Origin: Prado023 sp963788325
Lineage (GTDB): Bacteria; Actinomycetota; Actinomycetes; S36-B12; CAIYMF01
DNA: 64,000 bases
Direction: 5' to 3'
Assembly: GCA_963788325.1 (NCBI GenBank)
Contig: CAWBGJ010000015.1
Span: forward strand, 434,001 to 498,000
Of the stretch, positions 34,020 to 42,859 are shown one piece after another. Position numbers and translations under genes: made by a program. Numbering within the stretch: position 1 is the first letter of the stretch; every line of letters starts with the position of its first letter. Under the pieces are notes generated by a model. That model had not been told where the DNA came from and ran no database searches. It saw only the letters and a list, made by a program, of their open reading frames with translations.

Positions 34020-35460
34020 GAGCCGGCTTGAGGCTCCTCACGTCCCTGCGCACCGGTCGGACGATCAAGACGAGGAATGCCAGAGCGACCGCACAACCTA
34101 CGAGCGCACCGAGGAGGCCCACGACGGGGGTCGCCGACTGACCCACCAGGCGCACCGCAGCAAGGGCGACCACGGCCATGGTGCCAGCCACCGCCGAGAT
34201 CCTCAGTCCGCCCAGGAGCAACCCGTTCAAAGGGATGGTCGTCAGTCTGGACAACCAGACGAAAGACAGAACCCAGGTAAGCGCCGGAGTCAGAGCCACA
34301 GCCCCGGCGACGCCCAGCAGTCCCCACCTCGCGAAGAGCAGGACCAGCACGATCTTGAGCGCCGCGTCGAACATCGAGAACCAGAGCAGATCGCGCGTCA
34401 GGCCCTTCGAGAGATAGACCCAGTACCCGACGAAAGCCAAGGTCCTCAGCCCAGCTGAGATGGCCAGGAGCGCCAGAACCGGGGCCGAGGCCTCCCACTG
34501 GGAACCGAGGAACACCCCCACGACGGGGACTGCGGCACCGGCAACGAATCCCAACGGGACGACCAGCACGTAACCGAGCGCCAGTTGCCCTCGCAGCAGG
34601 AATGCCCCATATCGTGCGTCGTCGTCCTGAAGGCGACTGAGCACCGGGATCGCCACCGTGGTCGATGGAGCGCGGATCTGCGCAAGCGGCAGCATGAGCA
34701 GCCGGTAGGGACGATCGTAGATGCCCACCGTCTCGGGGCCGAAGCGGCGCCCCAGGACGATCGTGTCGATGTTGTTGCTGGCGTAGGTGACCAGTTGGCT
34801 GCCGACTAGGAAAGTACCGAACCGAAGGAGCGGCCCCATGTCCTGTCCTCGCCGAGGCGCGCCGGGAAGCCACCGGGCGACCAGAACGAGCACGACCAGG
34901 ATAAGGGTCGCGCTGACCAGTTGCATGGTCAGCAGAGACCAGTAGCCCCACCCTGAGAGGGCCGCTGCCACGCCGACGCCTAGGCCCACAACCTGAGCGA
35001 GCACCTCGGTCCACGCGACGCTTCCGAACCTCAGCGCACGCGAGAGGCTGGCACGGTACTGGGTGGCGGCCCCATTGATCAGGAAGACCGGACCCAGCAC
35101 CCACATCACGGTGGTCAGGGACGGTTGGCCGAACGCCTTCGCCACTGTCCCGGCCGTAGCCCAGACCGCCAAGGTCAGGATGAGCCCGATCCCGGTGTTG
35201 GCCCAGAACAAGTTGGTGCGCTGGGCTGTCGTGAGGACCTTCGCCTGAACTGCGGCGGCCGAGAATCCGAAATCCCGAAAGATGTCAGCGAAGCTGATGA
35301 CTACCATGGCCATCGCTATCAAGCCATAGTCCGCCGGGGTCAGGATCCGGGCCAAGATCATGATTCCGAGCATCTGGATGAGCACTCGGCTGATCTGCGC
35401 GGTGAAGACCGTGGCAGCCCCCCGAGCGGCCACTCCGCCGAGGCTGTCCTTCGAAGTCAC
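33994..35460 (-). CDS. Wzx-like lipopolysaccharide/EPS flippase
   Basis: A 488-residue MOP-superfamily transporter with 12-14 membrane helices. The N-terminus GAATVFTAQISRVLIQMLGI and the segments ILTPADYGLIAMAMVVISFA, DIFRDFGFSAAAVQ, LFWANTGIGLIL, and GMASVA-type loops (RPYRLLMLPLAQIRAPSTTV) match the WzxC/polysaccharide biosynthesis family. It moves lipid-linked oligosaccharide across the membrane. The GTG at 35460 follows GGAGGG. It is transcribed opposite to the polymerase but acts with it. Confidence 0.9.
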   Translation of the reverse strand: MTSKDSLGGVAARGAATVFTAQISRVLIQMLGIMILARILTPADYGLIAMAMVVISFADIFRDFGFSAAAVQAKVLTTAQRTNLFWANTGIGLILTLAVWATAGTVAKAFGQPSLTTVMWVLGPVFLINGAATQYRASLSRALRFGSVAWTEVLAQVVGLGVGVAAALSGWGYWSLLTMQLVSATLILVVLVLVARWLPGAPRRGQDMGPLLRFGTFLVGSQLVTYASNNIDTIVLGRRFGPETVGIYDRPYRLLMLPLAQIRAPSTTVAIPVLSRLQDDDARYGAFLLRGQLALGYVLVVPLGFVAGAAVPVVGVFLGSQWEASAPVLALLAISAGLRTLAFVGYWVYLSKGLTRDLLWFSMFDAALKIVLVLLFARWGLLGVAGAVALTPALTWVLSFVWLSRLTTIPLNGLLLGGLRISAVAGTMAVVALAAVRLVGQSATPVVGLLGALVGCAVALAFLVLIVRPVRRDVRSLKPALKAVFVRR

Positions 35461-35713
35461 GGACCCTCCAGACGGGGCACTCCCGCAGGTCGCCGCCGCC
35501 CCAAGTTGCCGGCGTAGTCCACCCAGGAAGCGATCAGTCGGACACTAACACAACGCCCGTCGGGAGAACCGGGGCCTGCGCTGGCTCGTCTGGAGATCGA
35601 TCAGGCCGGCCCAACCTTAGTTCGTGGGAGCCGCGGCCACATGGCAGACCGCACGTGTCAGGCGCTGGCGCCGTCCCCCAAGTTTCTGCTCTCCCCCGTC
35701 AACGGGCGGCTGA

Positions 35714-37375
35714 TCAGCCGCCGTTGCTCATGGTGGGCGCCGGGGTGCTGCCGTTGTGCCACGTGTTGCTGGATTCGGTCGCGATCGCGCGGGTGGCGTT
35801 GGTCACAATCATCGCGCAGTCGGAGATGCGCGTGGTGCCTCGGGTGAAGGTGTTGCCGACCAAGGACAGACCGGTGATCGCTGATGCGCTCTTGTCGGAG
35901 ACATTGATCGTGCACGCGCCGCCTGCTGCCCAGTTGTTCGCGATGGCCACGTTCGAGACGTTGTTGCGCCCGTTGGTGATCATGATTCCCGCGTTGTGGA
36001 TGGTGCCGTCGATTCTGGAGCCAGTGATCCGGATGTTTCGACCGCCGATCACCTGGACTCCGTCGTTGTGGGTGCCATCGGCGTGACTGGAGTCGTTGTA
36101 GTGACGAAGGTCATGGATCCATGATCCTTCGATGGTGACGTTGCCGGCGTAGGGGTCGGTCCGGGACGAGGTCCCATACACGGTTACCCCATCCACGGTT
36201 CCCGTGATCTCGACACGTCTGAGCGTCACGTTCGAGCCGCGCACCCCGTCCAAGAGGTTGGAGGGCGCACGAGGGATGAACGTGGAGTCCTCCACCACGG
36301 CGGAGGACGGCCCGTTGGCCACTGCGTCACCGTGGATGAGCAGGAGCCCCCGGCTGTACGTCGTCTTGGCTGCTCCCCGGAAGAACGACCGCGTGATCTT
36401 CACCCCAGGGGCCCTTACCTCGACGAACATGTCGAACTGCCAGCCGTCGTACACAGCATTCGGGGTGTTGATCACCAGCGCCGAACCGTCCGAGTAGATG
36501 GTGTCCTTTGCGTACGGCCGATTGGCTGAGCTGAGCACCTTCAGTGACACGCCGTCAGGAACCCCCGTCGAGGCCGCATCCGGCTTGGAAACGGACGGGG
36601 GGGCCACATCCGGCGCAGGGGCAGAGGCGGTCGGGGATGTCGTCACCTCGAAGTTGTCGAACTGGAACTGCACGGGTGCGTTCGTGGCACCCGACGACAG
36701 GTAGGCCACGAGACCCAGCCCTCCCGAGGTGGGAACTGCCGTGCTGGCGTCCTTGGCCGAGATAGCCCACGCGGTGGGCTCGGCTTGCCCGGCGCGCCAC
36801 ACCTTCGCCTGCAGCGTTGTGGGCCCTGCGCCGTCCACGGCCATCCGCATCCGCAGTTTCGGACTGGCCCCCGACTGCACTAGCCCGGTGAAGGTGGTGG
36901 CGGCCAGGACCGTGACCGAACCCTTGACGGTCCGGCGCAATGAGACCTCCACCGCTCCGGTCGGCTGCACCCGTGCGATCAACCTGTAGCCGGTGCTGCT
37001 GTCCCCGCGGCCAACGACGGAGAAGTACTGCCCACCACCGGTCGCTGCACGATCTGCAGCCACGTCCACCACCACGTCCCGGGTCGTGGAGGGAGGCATG
37101 GACAGTTCCGTGGCCGACGTGGACCCGGGCCTCAGATCCATTTGTCCCCTGCCGTTCGACACCGACAGGGCTGCCTCAGAGGTGGGCGAAGTCCAGTTGC
37201 CCCCCACATCGGCGCCCGCCCAACCGGACTGCGCGATCCGGGAGAAGGAATCCTTGGCCAGCACCGTGCTGGCCGCGCTCACTGGCGCTGTGATGGCGCC
37301 CACCCCCACCAGGGTCAGCGCGATCAGGCCCGCGAGTCCCCCCCTGATAGAAGGCATGGTCGAACCCAAGGTCAT
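35714..37375 (-). CDS. Secreted beta-helix protein, EPS-island copy 2
   Basis: A 553-residue exported protein (signal GLAGLIALTLVGVGAITAP). The N-terminal module (about 35-240) is the GWG-type beta-sandwich: KDSFSRIAQSGWAGADVGGN, then FQFDNFEVTTS. It is shared with copy 3 and the giant repeat protein. A Pro/Ser linker leads to the beta-helix (SANRPYAKDTIYSDGSALVI, VEVRAPGVKITRSFFRG, LDGVRGSNVTLRRVEITG, SHADGTHNDGVQVIGG, NTFTRGTTRISDCAMIV). The DGVHxHG motif of the other copies is changed to DGVTVYG here, and the helix lacks those histidines. Start ATG 37375 chosen; ATG 37357 is an alternative. Confidence 0.74.
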   Translation of the reverse strand: MTLGSTMPSIRGGLAGLIALTLVGVGAITAPVSAASTVLAKDSFSRIAQSGWAGADVGGNWTSPTSEAALSVSNGRGQMDLRPGSTSATELSMPPSTTRDVVVDVAADRAATGGGQYFSVVGRGDSSTGYRLIARVQPTGAVEVSLRRTVKGSVTVLAATTFTGLVQSGASPKLRMRMAVDGAGPTTLQAKVWRAGQAEPTAWAISAKDASTAVPTSGGLGLVAYLSSGATNAPVQFQFDNFEVTTSPTASAPAPDVAPPSVSKPDAASTGVPDGVSLKVLSSANRPYAKDTIYSDGSALVINTPNAVYDGWQFDMFVEVRAPGVKITRSFFRGAAKTTYSRGLLLIHGDAVANGPSSAVVEDSTFIPRAPSNLLDGVRGSNVTLRRVEITGTVDGVTVYGTSSRTDPYAGNVTIEGSWIHDLRHYNDSSHADGTHNDGVQVIGGRNIRITGSRIDGTIHNAGIMITNGRNNVSNVAIANNWAAGGACTINVSDKSASAITGLSLVGNTFTRGTTRISDCAMIVTNATRAIATESSNTWHNGSTPAPTMSNGG

Positions 37376-37725
37376 GCTCACGTTGCCCCATTCCCATTGA
37401 AAGTGACGCCCGACACCGTGCGCGTCTTGCCGCACGTCTCATCTGATCGGGTGAAGCTCCACCCGGACGTCGATCCACCGACGAACGTAATGCACGGACT
37501 GCGGGACCCCGAAACCACTTCGCGCCTCATGGGAAGGTCGTAGCGTGGCCTTAGGGTTCCGCGGAGTCCACCCACCGAGATGCTCATCCGGGTTCATCCC
37601 GCAAACCACCGACTGGGTGGCCGATCCCGGGCCGGTCGCCACCGGGCTGAAGGGCCGCGACCAGAAGTGGGGAATCTCACAGTCCGGAAGCTCGCTTTCA
37701 CACCAGGCGCGGCATACTGGCGAGC
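37376..37725. other. Divergent intergenic region
   Basis: A 350-bp stretch between two divergent genes. No gene or recognisable RNA was seen. CATACT (37713-37718) ends 7 nt before the ATG of the downstream membrane glycosyltransferase and may be its leaderless -10 box. Confidence 0.5.
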
Positions 37726-39273
37726 ATGCCGGATGTTCACGACGGCGACGCCAGCACGGACGCAACCGCCGTGCGCAGGTCCGGCCCGGGTCAGCGAGCC
37801 AGACCTGGCTACGTCCTCGTCTCTCACGCAGTGCTGTTGGCGCTGGGGCTGGGCACCCTCGCGCTGGTGATGTATCGCCCAGTTCCGGGACAGATCGAGC
37901 AGTGGAACTCCGCTGGCTCCGTCTGGGCGCTGCTCTCCAACGCGGCTCCAGACTCCGTCGGAGCGGCCAGGGTGCTCCTGGCCGCTCCCCTTCTACTCCT
38001 GGTGGCCACGCATCTGCGACTGCTGCAGCGGGCACAGCGATGCGTCGACAACGACCGGCTCCTGGCACCGATCCTCGCCGGCGCGGCCGCCCTGGCCACG
38101 GTGCCTGCTCTTGCCCGTCATACCTTTTCCGGCGACGTGGCTGCGTACGTCATGTACGGCCGGGTGGCCGCGCTGCATCATGCAAACCCGATGACGGTGG
38201 CTCCGGACTCCTTCCCGCAGGACCCGTTCCTACCACTGATGGCCGACACCTATCGTGGCTCGGTCTCGGTCTATGGGCCGGCTTGGAACCTGATGTCAGA
38301 CGCGCTGACCAGGCTCGCCGAGTCGCTCGGCGGGGACTACACAACCTATGCGCTCGTGTACCGCTCGGTGTGCCTGATCGGGTTCCTTGGCTCCATCGCA
38401 GCCGTCTGGACTCTCGCGGGTCGTTGGCTGCCGGGGCGCCGACTTCCAGCGACCCTGCTCTACGCGTGGGCGCCACTGACCCTCATCGAAGTGAGCGCCA
38501 TCCACAACGACTTCGTGATGCTGGGCCTCATGGGACTCGGGTTCGTCCTGGCGGACCGGCGCCACACGGGATGGGCCGTGGCGGTATTGACCCTCGCCGC
38601 TCTGGTCAAGTGGATAGCAGTCGTTCCACTCCTGCTCCTGGTGGCAGCATTGGTCGCTCGACGCCCTGGAGGGCGACAGCGAGCGGTAGCCCTGGCCGGA
38701 TTCGCGGTTGTCTGTGTCGCAGTCGCCGTCCCCACATTTCTCGTGTACGGCTCCCCTGTTGCCTCCGCCCTCGCCCCGTTCTCTGATGCGGGTTCAGAAC
38801 TGATCAACTCCTGGGCGGAATTCGCCCTGATCCTGGTTCCGCGCGCGGCGGGCCTCTTGGGCCTGCGCGCCCCGGCCTCCGACGTCGGCGACGCGCTCCA
38901 GCACTTGGCCACTGCCTTCGCAGTAGCCATCCTCGTGGTGGCCGTCGCGGCAGCCTGGCGTCGCGCTTCTGTCCCTGGCTCCGTCGCAGTCAGTGCCGGC
39001 GCTCTACTGGCCATCACTCTCGTTGCCCCTCGGCTCTGGCCCTGGTACGCGCTCTGGGCACTGATGCTCGCGGCCTTCGCCTCGCGTCCGGTGCTGGCCG
39101 CCTCACTTGTTCTGAGCGCGACTTCACTGCTCATCTACGTGCTCTACCCAGCCCCTGAGGGACTCACGGCCCTCACAGCATCCCGTTCCCTCGTCGTCAC
39201 GATCCCTGTTGTTGGCGCCTGGCTGGTTTGTCACGTTGCGGCGCGCACGCCCGTTCGGCCGCTACCAACCTGA
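37726..39273 (+). CDS. Polytopic mannosyltransferase-like (GT-C) enzyme
   Basis: A 515-residue integral membrane protein with about 12 helices. The first loop has RHTFSGDVAAYVMYGRVAAL, HHANPMTVAPDSFPQDPF and GSVSVYGPAWNLMSD, the pattern of actinobacterial polyprenol-dependent mannosyltransferases (GT87/GT-C type), which carry the catalytic aspartate in the first periplasmic loop. Later segments include YAWAPLTLIEVSAIHNDFVM and LVAPRLWPWYALWALMLAA. It uses a lipid-linked sugar such as polyprenyl-phosphomannose outside the cell. Substrate not determined. Start supported by the -10 spacing. Confidence 0.75.
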   Translation: MPDVHDGDASTDATAVRRSGPGQRARPGYVLVSHAVLLALGLGTLALVMYRPVPGQIEQWNSAGSVWALLSNAAPDSVGAARVLLAAPLLLLVATHLRLLQRAQRCVDNDRLLAPILAGAAALATVPALARHTFSGDVAAYVMYGRVAALHHANPMTVAPDSFPQDPFLPLMADTYRGSVSVYGPAWNLMSDALTRLAESLGGDYTTYALVYRSVCLIGFLGSIAAVWTLAGRWLPGRRLPATLLYAWAPLTLIEVSAIHNDFVMLGLMGLGFVLADRRHTGWAVAVLTLAALVKWIAVVPLLLLVAALVARRPGGRQRAVALAGFAVVCVAVAVPTFLVYGSPVASALAPFSDAGSELINSWAEFALILVPRAAGLLGLRAPASDVGDALQHLATAFAVAILVVAVAAAWRRASVPGSVAVSAGALLAITLVAPRLWPWYALWALMLAAFASRPVLAASLVLSATSLLIYVLYPAPEGLTALTASRSLVVTIPVVGAWLVCHVAARTPVRPLPT

Positions 39274-39328
39274 ACGTGCCCATGGTCCGCTGCCGTCAGA
39301 GGGGGCGTGCACGCAACCACCCAGGCAC

Positions 39329-40321
39329 TCACGCATTGGGTCGAAGGTAGTCGAAATGAGTACGGCCGAAGGCTCCATCGACGATTCCGCGCCCGCGAGC
39401 CCTGCGCCACATCGCCGCTCCGGTCCGTTCTGGGTCTCTCACGACCTTCCCGACCAGCGTTCCCACCACTCCCCAGGCCTGCAGTAAGAAGCCCCTTCCG
39501 AGCAGTCGCACACGAGTACGCGCCCGTTCATCAAGGGTTCGTGCCACACGTGCATGGGTGTTGCCCACCCGACGGGCGCGTTGCAGGAGCCAGGCTGGGG
39601 TGAGCCGTTCATCAACCACATAGTCGAGCACAATCGCCTCATCGCACCACACGAGGTCACCGCCCGCCTGGATCAACTGCTTGGTCAGCAGCGTGTCCGA
39701 GCCTCCGGACAGCCCAAAGTCGGGGTCGAAGGCCAACCCGGCGCCGCGCAGGAACCTCAGGTCCAGCAGGAGGTTGGCCGTCGATGCGGCCGGAACCCGC
39801 GAGCCCGTCGGCCGCCGCACTCGATCCCACCTGCGCATGCCTCTTACCAGTGGCGCCGGAGGGAACGGGTAGCGGCGCATTACCGGACCGGTGACCCCTG
39901 CGGCCCTCGTGGCGTTGGCCGTTGTGATCAATGCCTCGAGCCAGCCCGGGTCCGGTCTCTCATCGTCATCGATGAAGACGATCGCATCACTGCCCCAACT
40001 CCACCGCAGGGCGCGGTTGCGGCCCGCCGCGATGCCAGGCTCGGGCTCGTGAACATAGAACAGGCGGGGGTCGCTCGACTCAGCCACTATCGGCTCGGCA
40101 AGGGCCGTTGGGTTGTTGTCCACGAGAAGGACGTTGGCGCTGATAGAGCACTCCGCGGCTTGGGCTAGGAGCGCTTCGAGCAGCTCCGGGAGGTGCGCGT
40201 TGCGTTCGTAGGTGAGGACCGCGACCACGACGGAATTCATCGGGGTCGACTGGGATGCGAAGGGCCGTCGATCCCCTTCAGCTCGGTCAGCGCTGGCGTC
40301 GGCGGGGTGCTCGTGAGCCAT
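39329..40321 (-). CDS. GT2 glycosyltransferase
   Basis: A 330-residue GT-A enzyme. The catalytic domain starts at SVVVAVLTYERNAHLPELLE, with VLLVDNNPTA, EPEPGIAAGRNRALRWSWGS, and the metal-binding IVFIDDDERPDPGWLEALIT. GAGLAFDPDFGLSGGSDTLL carries the acceptor-side ED-like motif replaced by GGSD. The first 27 residues before MNSVVV are low-complexity; the ATG at 40321 was used, but 40240 is possible. It lies tail to tail with the GT-C gene. Function in EPS assembly is inferred. Confidence 0.82.
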   Translation of the reverse strand: MAHEHPADASADRAEGDRRPFASQSTPMNSVVVAVLTYERNAHLPELLEALLAQAAECSISANVLLVDNNPTALAEPIVAESSDPRLFYVHEPEPGIAAGRNRALRWSWGSDAIVFIDDDERPDPGWLEALITTANATRAAGVTGPVMRRYPFPPAPLVRGMRRWDRVRRPTGSRVPAASTANLLLDLRFLRGAGLAFDPDFGLSGGSDTLLTKQLIQAGGDLVWCDEAIVLDYVVDERLTPAWLLQRARRVGNTHARVARTLDERARTRVRLLGRGFLLQAWGVVGTLVGKVVRDPERTGAAMWRRARGRGIVDGAFGRTHFDYLRPNA

Positions 40322-40418
40322 TCCCGCAGTCTCCCACGCGCCCCGCCTCTGTCGCCCGAACGGGTGATACTGCCCGCTGCACCTGCCATGCACGAGGTGC
40401 TGAACCGATCCCCCAGAC

Positions 40419-42773
40419 ATGCGAACCATCCGATCCACAACGATCCTTCTTGCCACCGGAGCACTGCTTGCAGGGGGCCTTCTCGTCAGCAGTCCAGCCA
40501 CCGCCGATGATCGCGTCGTGGCGCTCGACGGCTTCGCCCGCTCAAGTGCGGGAGGGTGGGGCACAGCTGACGTGGGCGGAGCCTGGCGCTCTGCTGGTTC
40601 GGCCGCCGAGGTGAAGGTAGGCGCAGGCCAGGGCCTCATGACGTTCGCAGCGGGTGGCCGTCGCCACGAGATGTCCCTGACTCCGGTGACCTCTGACGCC
40701 ACGCGTGTCTCAGTGGACTACACCAGCGACAAGGTCGTCAGCGGGGGGAGCAACTACCTCGAGATTCGCATGCGCGGGAGCCAGACCAACGGCTACGGCG
40801 TCACTGCCAAGGTCAATGTGGATGGCTCGGTGGACGTTTCTCTGAGGAAGAACGTCTCGAACGTCCAGACTGTGCTGAAGGCGACCCGAGTCAGTGGGCT
40901 CAGGGTCACCGCGGGCACGCGGCTCACCGTCATCGGGGAGGCAGACGGACTGGCACCGACGGCGCTGCGGGCCAAGGCCTTCGTCGGAGTCGAGCCACAG
41001 GGATGGGCGCTCGAGGCAAGTGATTCGACGGTCGCCCTGAGGTCACTGCCAGGGGTTTCGGTTGGCGCATACATCTCGTCCTCGGTCAACAATGCCCCAG
41101 TCACGGTGAAGGTCGACAACGTGCGGGTCACCGACCTGCGCCCAGCGCCCAACCAGGCGCCCTCGGCGCAGTTCTCGGCCAATGCCACAGACCTCTGGGC
41201 CACGGTCGATGCAGCCGGTTCAACAGATCCCGATGGGACCATCACCTCCTACACGTGGGACTTCGGTGACGGAGCCACCGCCACCGGCGCCACCGCAACC
41301 CACCAGTACGCCACACCCGGCACCAAGACGATCACCCTCACAGTCACCGACAACAAGGGCGCAACCCACACCGCAAGCCAGACACTCGAGGCAGTCGCCC
41401 CGAACGTAGCGCCCAGAGCTGAGTACTCGGCCACGGTCTCGGACCTGACCGTCAACGCAGACGGAACCGCCAGCAATGACCCCGACGGGACAATCGCCAC
41501 CTACACGTGGGACTTCGGTGACGGAGCCACCGCCACCGGCGCCACCGCAACCCACCAGTACGCCACACCCGGCACCAAGACGATCACCCTCACAGTCACC
41601 GACAACAAGGGCGCAACCCACACCGCAAGCCAGACACTCGAGGCAGTCGCCCCGAACGTAGCGCCCAGAGCTGAGTACTCGGCCACGGTCTCGGACCTGA
41701 CCGTCAACGCAGACGGAACCGCCAGCAATGACCCCGACGGGACAATCGCCACCTACACGTGGGACTTCGGTGACGGAGCCACCGCCACCGGCGCCACCGC
41801 AACCCACCAGTACGCCACACCCGGCACCAAGACGATCACCCTCACAGTCACCGACAACAAGGGCGCAACCCACACCGCAAGCCAGACACTCGAGGCAGTT
41901 GAACCTGCTCCTGCGGTCAAGAACCAGTCAGTTGGAGCCACGGGCCCCACAACGACCCTGACGGCCGCCAGTCGGCCCTACGCGGGCGACTACATCAGCG
42001 GTTCGAGTTTCGTGGTGACCACGCCGAACGCGGTCTATGAGGGCTTCACGTTCGACCACTTGGTAATTGTGCGGGCACCCGGCGTCGTTTTCCGGAACTC
42101 CATCTTCGCCGGCGCCCAGGTCAACCCGTCCGATTCCGCACTTCTGCTGGTCGAGCCGGCTACGCAGGCGTCAGGTCAGCCCTCGGCCCTGGTCGAGGAT
42201 TCCACGCTAATTCCCCGAGCACCGTCAGCCACCATCGATGGTGTTCGGGGATCGAACTTCACATTGCGCCGCGTTGAGATCTCCAGCACGGTCGACGGAG
42301 TGCACATCCACGGCACCACCAACCGCACTGACCCAAACGCTGGCCACGTCACGATCGCCGATTCATGGATTCATGATCTGATCCACTACGACGACAACAG
42401 CCACTCCGACGGTACCCACAACGACGGGATCCAGATAGTCGGCGGCAGCGGGATCACTGTGTCTGGTACGCGGATAAGCGGCTCCGTGTACACATCGGCG
42501 ATCATGGTAGCCAAGGACCGGAACGACATCTCCGACCTGACCATCACGGGCAATCAACTGGCGGGCGGGGCCGTGTCGGTCAACATCGCGGACAAGAGCT
42601 ACACCCCCATCACGGGTCTGGCGCTCACGAACAACACGTTCACTCGCGGCACCACACGCCTGACCGACTTCGCGATGCTCATCGGCACCAAGACCCGAGC
42701 TATCGCCACCGCGACCGGGAACTCCTGGCATGACGGGTCGACTCCTGCCCCGTACATGCGCAACGGCGGCTGA
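40419..42773 (+). CDS. Secreted PKD and beta-helix protein, EPS-island copy 3
   Basis: A 784-residue exported protein. Signal: STTILLATGALLAGGLLVSS. Residues about 30-245 are the GWG module (LDGFARSSAGGWGTADVGGA, ending VKVDNVRVTDL). Residues 250-500 hold three PKD domains with the YTWDFGDGATATG motif; the DNA of these is a nearly perfect 252-bp repeat. A linker leads to the beta-helix (about 520-784), with NAVYEGFTFDHLVIVRAPGV, IDGVRGSNFTLRRVEIS, VDGVHIHG, and SHSDGTHNDGIQIVGGSGIT. PKD domains bind or space polysaccharides and proteins in surface proteins. No anchor is visible. Confidence 0.78.
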   Translation: MRTIRSTTILLATGALLAGGLLVSSPATADDRVVALDGFARSSAGGWGTADVGGAWRSAGSAAEVKVGAGQGLMTFAAGGRRHEMSLTPVTSDATRVSVDYTSDKVVSGGSNYLEIRMRGSQTNGYGVTAKVNVDGSVDVSLRKNVSNVQTVLKATRVSGLRVTAGTRLTVIGEADGLAPTALRAKAFVGVEPQGWALEASDSTVALRSLPGVSVGAYISSSVNNAPVTVKVDNVRVTDLRPAPNQAPSAQFSANATDLWATVDAAGSTDPDGTITSYTWDFGDGATATGATATHQYATPGTKTITLTVTDNKGATHTASQTLEAVAPNVAPRAEYSATVSDLTVNADGTASNDPDGTIATYTWDFGDGATATGATATHQYATPGTKTITLTVTDNKGATHTASQTLEAVAPNVAPRAEYSATVSDLTVNADGTASNDPDGTIATYTWDFGDGATATGATATHQYATPGTKTITLTVTDNKGATHTASQTLEAVEPAPAVKNQSVGATGPTTTLTAASRPYAGDYISGSSFVVTTPNAVYEGFTFDHLVIVRAPGVVFRNSIFAGAQVNPSDSALLLVEPATQASGQPSALVEDSTLIPRAPSATIDGVRGSNFTLRRVEISSTVDGVHIHGTTNRTDPNAGHVTIADSWIHDLIHYDDNSHSDGTHNDGIQIVGGSGITVSGTRISGSVYTSAIMVAKDRNDISDLTITGNQLAGGAVSVNIADKSYTPITGLALTNNTFTRGTTRLTDFAMLIGTKTRAIATATGNSWHDGSTPAPYMRNGG
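41251..41899 (+). repeat. 252-bp tandem repeats encoding PKD domains
   Basis: Copies begin at 41251, 41503 and 41755 with a constant 252-bp period (84 codons); the third is partial (about 145 bp). The stretches read at the nucleotide level look identical, including synonymous positions. Recent in-frame duplication is the simplest reading. Confidence 0.9.
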
Positions 42774-42859
42774 ACAACGGCAGGTCACCTAGGGACACAT
42801 GATGAATGGCGCGCTGCCCAGCTGTCGGGCCGCGCGCCATTCGCCCTGCGAAGAGCCAA

